A stretch of DNA of 64,000 nucleotides, taken from contig NZ_CP075190.1 in assembly GCF_020510585.1 (NCBI RefSeq), positions 124,001 through 188,000 of the forward strand, in the 5' to 3' direction. Both the position numbers and the translations under genes were made by a program. This document shows positions 55,860-64,000 of this stretch, piece by piece. The notes beneath the pieces were generated by a model. That model was not told the origin of the DNA, did not search any database, and saw nothing but the letters and a program-made list of their open reading frames with translations. The DNA comes from Ferribacterium limneticum (GTDB lineage: Bacteria; Pseudomonadota; Gammaproteobacteria; Burkholderiales; Rhodocyclaceae). Position 1 is the stretch's first letter. The number at the start of each line of letters is the position of its first letter.

Positions 55860-56838
55860 GTTTCTCCAGGCGGAAAGGGCGTCGCTCAGGCGCTGCCAGC
55901 CGGCTTCGTTGCCGGGCAGGCCGAAGCGCAGCAAGGGTTGCTGATCGTAGTGGCGGGTCAGGATGCCCTGGCGGGCGAGGGCTTCGTGCAATTCAGCCGA
56001 ACGGGCGCTGGTCAGCGTGGCGAACAAGGCGGTCGATTTGACCTCGCCGAGCGGCGCCAGCAGTTGGTGCAGGCGGGCGCTCGCCGCGATCAGACGGTTG
56101 CGGGCGGCGGCCTGCCAGGCGCTGTCCTGCAGCGCCAGCCGGGCGACTTCGCGGGCCGGCCCACTGACCGTCCACGGCCCCATCGCCTCATTCATGCGGT
56201 TCAGGATGTCGGGCGCGGCGAAGACGAAACCGACGCGTGCCCCGGCCAGCCCGAAGAATTTGCCGATCGAACGCAGCACGATGAGGTTGGGCGCCTCGTC
56301 GGTGCCGGCCAACGGCGTCAGGCTGTCCTCAGGCGTCGGGTCCATGAAGGCTTCGTCGATGATCAGCCAGCCGCCACGTTTTTTGAGTTGATGGGCGGCG
56401 TCGATGGCGATGTCGCGCGGGTGACGGTCGGCCGTCGGATTGTTCGGGTTACAGAGCAGGACGTAAGGCGTCGCCGTGGCCAGCGCGCGCGGCAGCATGG
56501 CGTTCTGCAGAAAACGCATCTTGTGGCCGGCCCGTTGCCAGGCCTGTGGGTGCTCGCTGTAGATCGGCGAAATGCAGGCCACCACGGCGCGTGGCAGCAG
56601 GGCCGGCAGCCAGTGGATGGCGGCTTGCGAACCGGCGACCGGCAGCAGATTGGCGTTGCCGTAATAGGCAGCGGCCGCGGCTTCGAGCCCGTCGTTCTCC
56701 TCGGGCAGGCGCTGCCAGGCTTCGGCGGATAAGGCCGGCACCGGCCAGCCTGTCGGGTTGATGCCGGTCGACAGATCCAGCCAGTTTCCCAGCGGGATGT
56801 TGTAGTGCGCCGCGGCTTTGCGCAGGCCGCCACCGTGT

Positions 56839-56846
<8 letters not shown>
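55854..56846 (-). CDS. cobD: L-threonine-O-3-phosphate decarboxylase
   Basis: 330 aa from ATG 56846 (MLEHGGGLRKAAAHYNIP), the usual family start. Fold-type I PLP enzyme: LDLSTGINPTGWP, LCNPNNPTADRH, the IIDEAF Asp and the Schiff-base Lys in LRSIGKFFGLAGARVGF. Makes (R)-1-amino-2-propanol phosphate for the cobalamin linker. (Called CobC in the Pseudomonas naming.) Overlaps cbiB by eight bases. Confidence 0.93.
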
Positions 56847-58722
<1,876 letters not shown>

Positions 58723-58791
58723 CCTCCCGAAACAAAATTCGGGAGCGCCGATGGTGCCATAATTACGGCCTTTTTACACCCCGGATCCGCC

Positions 58792-60267
58792 ATGTCCTGT
58801 TCTACCCTGATGGTCCAAGGCACTACCTCCGATGCTGGCAAGACGACGCTGGTTGCCGCGTTGTGCCGCATCCTGCAGCGTCGGGGTGTACGCGTCGCGC
58901 CGTTCAAGCCGCAGAACATGGCGCTCAATTCGGCGGTTACGGTAGACGGAGGCGAGATCGGACGGGCGCAGGCGTTGCAGGCGCTGGCTTGCGGGCTGGA
59001 GCCGCATACCGATTTCAATCCGGTGCTGTTGAAGCCGACCACCGACAAGAAGGCGCAGGTCATCATTCATGGCAAGGTGGCTTTTGATCTCGATGCCAAG
59101 GCGTATCACGACTACAAGCCGCGGGCGATGGGGGCGGTGCTCGAGTCCTGGGCGCGGCTGACGGCGGCTTACGATTGCGTCGTGGTTGAGGGTGCCGGGT
59201 CGCCGGCCGAGATCAATTTGCGTGACCGCGACATTGCCAACATGGGTTTTGCCGAGGCGGTGGATTGCCCGGTGATTATCGTTGCCGACATCGATCGGGG
59301 CGGGGTTTTTGCCCATCTCGTCGGCACGCTGGAACTGCTCTCGCCGACCGAGCAGGCGCGGGTCAAAGGCTTCGTCATCAACCGTTTCCGCGGCGATATC
59401 GCGCTGCTTGAATCCGGTCTGACTTGGCTGGAAGAACGCACCGGCAAACCGGTTCTCGGCGTTTTGCCCTATCTGCACGGCCTGATGCTCGATGCCGAGG
59501 ACGCCATCGCGACTGCCACGGTCGACCGGAAAAAAACGCCAAAATTGAAAGTCATCGCCCCGGCTTATCCGCGTGTTTCCAATCACAACGACCTCGACCC
59601 GCTGCGTCTGCATCCGGAAGTTGATTTCCGCTGGATAGCCCCGGGCGAAACGCCGCCGGCGGCCGACCTGATTGTCCTGCCCGGTTCCAAGGCGGTGCGT
59701 GCCGATATCGACTGGCTGCGCGAAAAGGGCTGGGCGACGGCGATTCACAAGCATTTGCGCTACGGTGGCAAGGTGGTCGGTCTGTGCGGCGGCTACCAGA
59801 TGCTGGGCCAGATGATCCACGATCCGCAAGGGCTGGAAGGTCAGCCGGGCAGTACGCCGGGGCTGGGCGTGCTCGATGTGGAAACGACGCTCGAAGCCGA
59901 GAAGCAGTTACGGAATGTGAGTGGTCACTTGTCTCTGCCAGGCCAACCAGCGATGACCGGTTACGAAATTCACCTCGGCGTGACGCGCGGGGCTGGACTC
60001 GCGCAAGGCGCCGTTGAGTTGGCCGATGGTGCCAGCGATGGCGCCATTTCTCCCGACAACCAGGTCCTCGGCACCTATTGCCATGGCGTCTTCGATCACC
60101 CCGAAGCCTTGACCGCGCTGCTCGCCTGGGCCGGCATGACGGAAACCGACCAGGTCGATTTCGCCGCCCGGCGCGAGGCCGATCTCGACCGTCTGGCCGA
60201 TTCGGTCGAGGCGGCGCTCGATTGGGAAAAGATGGATGCCCTGCTGCCGCGTCACGCAGCGGGCTGA
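58792..60267 (+). CDS. cobQ: Cobyric acid synthase
   Basis: 491 aa from ATG 58792. P-loop [34 protein letters not shown], then a C-terminal triad glutamine amidotransferase domain with nucleophile Cys in [12 protein letters not shown] and the late YCHGVFDHP His. Amidates four side chains of adenosyl-cobyrinic a,c-diamide. Divergent from the bluB operon. Repeat copy 13 lies at about residues 240-253 ([15 protein letters not shown]). Confidence 0.96.
   Translation: MSCSTLMVQGTTSDAGKTTLVAALCRILQRRGVRVAPFKPQNMALNSAVTVDGGEIGRAQALQALACGLEPHTDFNPVLLKPTTDKKAQVIIHGKVAFDLDAKAYHDYKPRAMGAVLESWARLTAAYDCVVVEGAGSPAEINLRDRDIANMGFAEAVDCPVIIVADIDRGGVFAHLVGTLELLSPTEQARVKGFVINRFRGDIALLESGLTWLEERTGKPVLGVLPYLHGLMLDAEDAIATATVDRKKTPKLKVIAPAYPRVSNHNDLDPLRLHPEVDFRWIAPGETPPAADLIVLPGSKAVRADIDWLREKGWATAIHKHLRYGGKVVGLCGGYQMLGQMIHDPQGLEGQPGSTPGLGVLDVETTLEAEKQLRNVSGHLSLPGQPAMTGYEIHLGVTRGAGLAQGAVELADGASDGAISPDNQVLGTYCHGVFDHPEALTALLAWAGMTETDQVDFAARREADLDRLADSVEAALDWEKMDALLPRHAAG
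59513..59552 (-). repeat. Dispersed 40-bp repeat, copy 13 (inside cobQ)
   Basis: Antisense to cobQ: TTTCAATTTTGGC then GTTTTTTTCCGGTCGACCGT. Very close to consensus; lies in the linker between the synthetase and amidotransferase domains. Confidence 0.85.
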
Positions 60268-60309
60268 TCGCCGCTTGCCTCGCCGGGCAGGCCGCGCCGG
60301 ATTTGCTGT

Positions 60310-61677
60310 TTAGGCCGCGACCGGACTGTTCGGTGGCACGTCTTCATCATGTTTGATGCGCAGGAGGGCGACCTGGCGCTGGATTTCGCGGAAATCCTTT
60401 TCCCGGCCATGCAGCGCATAGAGCGTTCGCGCCGCACTGAATGCCTTCTTGGCATCGGGGCTGGCCATGAGTTGCCCGGACTGCAGGTCGGCCAGTTGAT
60501 GGTCGTCGAGCGACAGTGCAGCGCGCATGATGTCGAGGCGGGTGGTGGTGTTGAATTCGGTAACGAGCATGGCCGGGCGCAGGCCGGCGAAGCGGATTTT
60601 GCCCTTTTCGACTGAGCTGATAGCGAGCAGGGCGGCAAAACTGGCCTGTTCCATGAGCCCCATTTTCTGCAATTCGGAATCGCGGATGCCGAGCAGCACT
60701 TTTTCGGCCGTGATCTTGTCGCCGGCATTGATGTGGCTGCGCGCCGTGGCCAGGCGGTCTTCGGCGGAAATGGCGCCGGGCATGGTGTCGTTGGCGATGA
60801 CATCGGCCATCGCGGCCAGCGCTGTTTCGGTATCGCCGTTGAGCGTCGCGGCCTCGGCCAGCAGACGCTTGCGCAGATAGTTGCGGGGTGTTTTCTTGGC
60901 TATTTCGTCGAGGATTTGTTGCGCCTCGGCATGCTCGCCCTGGGCCATGCAGATGCTGGCCTTGAGGTCGCCGGCATCGAAGAAGTGCGGGGTGCTGGCG
61001 ACTACCCGGTCGATTTCCTCGCGGGCTTCCTGCAGACGGTTTTGTTTGTGCAGCGAACGGGCAACGCCGGCTCGCGCCCATGGGAATTCGTAGTTTTCGA
61101 GGATGTTGCGGTAGGCGGTTTCGGCCGATTTGACGTCGCCGCTGGCGAGAAAAACCTCGGCTCGCTGGCGCAGGATTTCAAAGCGGTAGAGCCGCCCGGC
61201 TTCGCTCTCACGCGAGGCTTCAAGGATGGCCAGGGCGTTGGCGTACTCCTGCTTGCGCTTTTCCTTGTAGTAGCCGGCAAAGAACAATTTCTTGGCGACG
61301 ATGCGTTCGAGGCGCAACAGCAGCTTGTCCGGCGAAAACGGCTTGATGATGTAATCGTCAGGAATCAGCTCGACGGCCGAAACGACCTGTTCGTAAGACT
61401 GTTCGCCGGTGACCATCATGAAAATGGTTTCGTCGGGCAGCAGGTTGAAGCGCCGCAACTCTTCGAGTAACTGCTGGCCGGAACGTCCCTCGCCCAACAT
61501 GTAATCGCAGAGGATGATGTCCGGCATGTTGTTGCGGATGCGGAAGATGGCATCCTGATAATTGCTGGCGAATTCGACGGCAAAGGCGCCCAGTTGCTGG
61601 GCGACGGTGCGCAGGGCATCGCGCGCCTGTGACTGGTCGTCGATGACGAGAAAACGTTTCTTGCTGTAGTCGGTCAT
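60310..61677 (-). CDS. Response regulator with TPR-type helical repeats
   Basis: 455 aa. Receiver domain at about 1-125 with DDQSQARD, acceptor Asp in ILCDYMLGEGRSG and Lys in IKPFSP. The rest is all-helical with repeated 34-residue-like units (SAETAYRNILENYEFPWAR, LQEAREEIDRVVASTP, EAQQILDEIAKKTP, TALAAMADVIANDT), i.e. a TPR scaffold for protein contacts. No DNA-binding domain. Overlaps by one base with the upstream kinase-like gene, its probable partner. Confidence 0.92.
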   Translation of the reverse strand: MTDYSKKRFLVIDDQSQARDALRTVAQQLGAFAVEFASNYQDAIFRIRNNMPDIILCDYMLGEGRSGQQLLEELRRFNLLPDETIFMMVTGEQSYEQVVSAVELIPDDYIIKPFSPDKLLLRLERIVAKKLFFAGYYKEKRKQEYANALAILEASRESEAGRLYRFEILRQRAEVFLASGDVKSAETAYRNILENYEFPWARAGVARSLHKQNRLQEAREEIDRVVASTPHFFDAGDLKASICMAQGEHAEAQQILDEIAKKTPRNYLRKRLLAEAATLNGDTETALAAMADVIANDTMPGAISAEDRLATARSHINAGDKITAEKVLLGIRDSELQKMGLMEQASFAALLAISSVEKGKIRFAGLRPAMLVTEFNTTTRLDIMRAALSLDDHQLADLQSGQLMASPDAKKAFSAARTLYALHGREKDFREIQRQVALLRIKHDEDVPPNSPVAA

Positions 61678-62285
61678 TATGGCAAGCGAAGTTCAAAGCG
61701 GGCGCCGCCCAGGGCTCCATGGTTGCTCAACAGCAGGCTGCCCTGGCGTTCGTGACGGTGGTGGAGCTTGGCCAGGCGCTCTGCCACCATGAGGCCGGTG
61801 CCGACTGGTGGCGGTAGCGTGGCGAAGCCCGGGCCGTCGTCTTCGACCCGCAGGCAAAGCCAGTTATCGTCGGTGGTGGCGCTGAGATGCACCGTCTTTC
61901 GGGCGAAACGGCCGGCGTTTTGTACGGCGTTATTGAGCATGTCGGTAACCAGGTCGCGGTCGAGCGGCCATTCGTCGAAGACCTGGCAATCGATGCTCAG
62001 CATGATGCCGCGTTCGGCCAGATGTTTCTTCTGGGCGAGCATGACTTCGTCACAGACGTCGCCGACGATGGTCGGGGTGACGGCCGCTGCGGCGTCGTGG
62101 CGCATCAGGTGATAGGCGGTCAGCGTACGCGACAGCCGGTTGGCGGCCGATTCGATGGCGTAGCGCGCTTCGCCGAGCGGGATGCCATGGGCCGCTTCGG
62201 CGGCGGCGATCATCGATTCGGCGATGAATAGCTGGTTCTTGGCGTCGTGGACGCCGGAGGCCAGGATATCCAGCAATTTATGCAT
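61677..62285 (-). CDS. Small cytosolic histidine-kinase-like protein
   Basis: 202 aa with no membrane or sensor part. N-terminal DILASGVHDAKNQLFIAE holds a possible phospho-His (HDAKNQL) in a HisKA-like helix; then HATPase_c with N box MLNNAVQNAGRFA, G1 VEDDGPGF and GTGLMVAERL. Its signal may come through a partner. Coupled with the TPR response regulator. Confidence 0.85.
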   Translation of the reverse strand: MHKLLDILASGVHDAKNQLFIAESMIAAAEAAHGIPLGEARYAIESAANRLSRTLTAYHLMRHDAAAAVTPTIVGDVCDEVMLAQKKHLAERGIMLSIDCQVFDEWPLDRDLVTDMLNNAVQNAGRFARKTVHLSATTDDNWLCLRVEDDGPGFATLPPPVGTGLMVAERLAKLHHRHERQGSLLLSNHGALGGARFELRLP

Positions 62286-62323
62286 GTTTTGTCTCTAGTT
62301 TGTTTTTTGCGAAGCATATCCTG

Positions 62324-62749
62324 TCAGGCCGTCGAACGCAGCGTGTACGCCAGGCAGAGACGCAGCGGGATGGCAGCGGCGGTGAACAGGTCGGTCAGTT
62401 CGCTGGTGCTTAGCGTCGCCGGCATGGCGCTGACGCGCCCGTTGCCGACGTCGAAAACCGGTGTTTCGAGCAAGGACCGCCGGGCCGATTCAAGGGCGGC
62501 GATGGTCTCGCCATCGAGATTGGTGCTCGACAGTACAAGAAAGTGAATGGCCGGGGCGGGGGCGCTGATCAGTGGGTCGCTGTCGGCTGAACGCGGCAGC
62601 GGCGTGCTGCGCACACGGGTGTCTTCTTCGATGCGCCAGGGCCAGATGTAAATGCCGGGGGTGTCGTCCGGCCGGCTGATGCGGACGGGCAGGGTGGCGT
62701 GCTTGGCGATGACTTCGCGCAAGGCGGTGAGGCGGGTGAAAAGGGGCAT
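62324..62749 (-). CDS. DUF4255/Pvc16-like small protein
   Basis: 141 aa. The C-terminal half (RSLLETPVF, then SMPATLSTSELTDLF-like segment and PLRLCLAYTLR) resembles the N-terminal domain of Pvc16, a tube-cap subunit of contractile injection systems. Resemblance judged by eye, so moderate. No other injection-system gene is within the window; it lies between the kinase pair and cobU, separated by about 40-50 bp from each. Confidence 0.55.
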   Translation of the reverse strand: MPLFTRLTALREVIAKHATLPVRISRPDDTPGIYIWPWRIEEDTRVRSTPLPRSADSDPLISAPAPAIHFLVLSSTNLDGETIAALESARRSLLETPVFDVGNGRVSAMPATLSTSELTDLFTAAAIPLRLCLAYTLRSTA

Positions 62750-62799
62750 GGCGTTCTCCTGAACGTGCCGGGTGGCCGGTCAGGCTAGCACAGTGCCGC

Positions 62800-63357
62800 T
62801 CAGTTGGCTGTCTGCTTCAGGGGGAGCGGCAGGCCGGCGGCGACCAGCGTGACCTGCTCGCAAACCGCCGCGACGCGTTGGTTGAGGCGGCCCTGTTCGT
62901 CAGCGAACAACCGCGACACCGGATGCATCGGGACGATGCCCCAGCCGACTTCGTTGGAGACGAGAATGATGTGGCCGGGCAGTTGCGGCAACAGGTCGAT
63001 CAGCGCCGTGGTTTCGTCGCGGAAAAGCGGGCAGGCGATGGCCTCGCCGGCTTCGGCCTGCTTCGCCGCAACGCCGGCGAAGAGCAGGTTGGACAGCCAC
63101 AGGGTCAGGCAATCGACCAGCACGCAGGTGTCCGGTGCTGCGAGTTCGCGCAGGCGGGCGGCGAGGTGCAGGGTTTCTTCGGTGCACCCCCACTCGGCCG
63201 GCCGGCGTTCGCGGTGGTGGGCGACGCGGCGGGCCATTTCGTCATCCAGTGCCTGGGCGGTGGCGAGGTAGACGACCTTCAAGCCGGATTCGCGGGCGCG
63301 TTGTTCGGCCAAGAGGCTCTTGCCCGAGCGTGCGCCGCCGAGGATCAGTTCTTTCAT
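62800..63357 (-). CDS. cobU: Adenosylcobinamide kinase / guanylyltransferase
   Basis: 185 aa. P-loop ILGGARSGKSLLAEQ, the Asp/His segment VAHHRERRPAEWGCTEE with the GMP-accepting His, and VLVDCLTLWLSNLLF. Phosphorylates cobinamide and adds GMP, readying it for the lower ligand. Divergent from cobT across its riboswitch leader. Confidence 0.96.
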   Translation of the reverse strand: MKELILGGARSGKSLLAEQRARESGLKVVYLATAQALDDEMARRVAHHRERRPAEWGCTEETLHLAARLRELAAPDTCVLVDCLTLWLSNLLFAGVAAKQAEAGEAIACPLFRDETTALIDLLPQLPGHIILVSNEVGWGIVPMHPVSRLFADEQGRLNQRVAAVCEQVTLVAAGLPLPLKQTAN

Positions 63358-63385
63358 GGGGATGCATTGTCGGCGAACGGGTCGG

Positions 63386-63640
63386 TATAATCCACCCCGA
63401 TTCGACGTAACGGAACCCGGTGCGAGTTAATCCTCAATTCCGGGGCGGGCCCGCCGCTGTAATCGGGGACGGATGCTGCAACAGGCCACTGGTGAAAACC
63501 GGGAAGGCGCAGCGCTCCGGCTGATCCGAAAGCCAGAAGACGTGTTGAATCCTCTTGGGAAGCCTGTGGACAGGGTTTCGCGGCAGAGCTTTGGCGAATT
63601 CGCCAGACGTCGCCGCGAGGCCCTTTTTCTTTTGGAGAAT
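63386..63640 (+). promoter_or_regulatory. Cobalamin riboswitch, cobT leader
   Basis: A TATAAT -10 candidate at 63386-63391 precedes ordered B12-aptamer blocks: GGAACCCGGTGCGAGTTAAT (from about 63411), CCCGCCGCTGTAATCGGGGA, GCCACTGGTGAAAACCGGGA and GATCCGAAAGCCAGAAGAC. After it, GCGGC (63580-63584) can pair with GCCGC (63612-63616) ahead of CCCTTTTTCTTTT, a possible terminator overlapping the ribosome-site region of cobT. Confidence 0.93.
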
Positions 63641-63643
63641 CGG

Positions 63644-64000
63644 ATGCATTCGTTGGACTTCAAGATCACCGCCCCGGACCGGGCAATTGAAAATTCGCTC
63701 AAAAACAAGGTTGACCGCAAGACCAAGCCGCTCGGTGCGCTCGGCCTGCTCGAACGCACGGCCATCCAGATCGGCCTGATCCAGCAACGGCTCGACCCGG
63801 CTTTCGATCAGCCCCACCTGCTGGTCTTTGCCGGCGACCACGGCGCGGCCAAGGCTGGCGTCTCGGCCTACCCGCAGGATGTCACCTGGCAGATGGTCGA
63901 AAACTTCCTGGCCGGCGGCGCCGCGATCAACGTTTTCGCCCGGCAGAATGGCCTGCATCTGGCCATCATCGACGCCGGCGTGGCGCACGATTTTGGCAAG
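63644..64000 (+). CDS. cobT: Nicotinate-nucleotide--dimethylbenzimidazole phosphoribosyltransferase, 5' part
   Basis: 119 codons visible; cut by the right window edge. [12 protein letters not shown] (base/nucleotide site) and [20 protein letters not shown] are CobT signatures, followed by the [11 protein letters not shown] segment. Activates dimethylbenzimidazole (from BluB) as alpha-ribazole phosphate. ATG at 63644 with GGAG six bases upstream, behind its own cobalamin riboswitch. Confidence 0.95.
   Translation, partial: MHSLDFKITAPDRAIENSLKNKVDRKTKPLGALGLLERTAIQIGLIQQRLDPAFDQPHLLVFAGDHGAAKAGVSAYPQDVTWQMVENFLAGGAAINVFARQNGLHLAIIDAGVAHDFGK

Noticed and set aside
63700..63720. GGTTGACCGCAAGACCAAG in cobT as a repeat copy
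   Set aside because: It encodes the conserved DxKTKPLG motif of CobT and lacks the T tract.

Overview
The window is a gene-dense, GC-rich bacterial chromosome segment with about 66 genes, short spacers and many ATGA/TGATG overlaps. The gene set (liu leucine catabolism under a MerR-type LiuR, class I PHA synthase, ubiUVT oxygen-independent ubiquinone hydroxylation, BluB, metX-metW, mreBCD-mrdA-rodA) suggests a betaproteobacterium, probably Rhodocyclales (Dechloromonas/Azonexus-like). That placement is inference; no rRNA or tRNA gene was seen.

Layout. 1-892: end of a hybrid sensor kinase. 1046-4158 (-): Lon-substrate-domain protein, ubiX, a Gx-transporter/NusG-II pair, rapZ. 4230-7093: M20 amidohydrolase and a chemotaxis receptor. 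7158-23414 (-): a long leucine/isovalerate catabolic cluster (liuR, thioesterase, liuA, an acetyltransferase-carbonic anhydrase fusion, thiolase, acyl-CoA dehydrogenase, isomerase-like protein, LOG protein, liuB, PaiB-like protein, liuC, liuD, liuE, then a translationally coupled tail of small or unknown genes). A palindromic operator fitting LiuR lies in front of the thioesterase gene. Acetyl-CoA and acetoacetate from this route could feed the phaC gene at 24573. 26872-29262 (-): ubiUVT with a well-placed FNR-type box. 30339-36914 (-): the rod-shape operon. 37016-40758 (+): gatCAB with an inserted lipoprotein gene. 40759-47234: pyrE, xth, a yqjD-yqjE-yqjK-like cell-envelope set, ampG, and metX-metW behind a SAM-II-type riboswitch. 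47496-53145: a c-di-GMP/TonB module. 53199-54121: SCO protein and a small exported protein. 54179-64000: cobalamin region with two cobalamin riboswitches (bluB-cbiB-cobD-btuF-like operon on -, cobT on +), cobQ and cobU, interrupted by a two-component pair with TPR repeats.

The most striking unexplained structure is a dispersed ~40-bp repeat with the core TTTTTTCCGGTTGACCGTGG, in at least 13 copies on both strands, nine of them inside coding sequences and one forming the start and signal peptide of the BtuF-like gene. One copy sits at the centre of a ~570-bp imperfect inverted repeat at 13551-14121, the only gene-free stretch above 300 bp. Other leads are the acetyltransferase-carbonic anhydrase fusion inside the liu cluster, the PilZ-STAS/TonB receptor/GGDEF-EAL/binding-protein cluster, the SAM-II riboswitch, the FNR site, and a MoaD-like protein without its C-terminal di-glycine.
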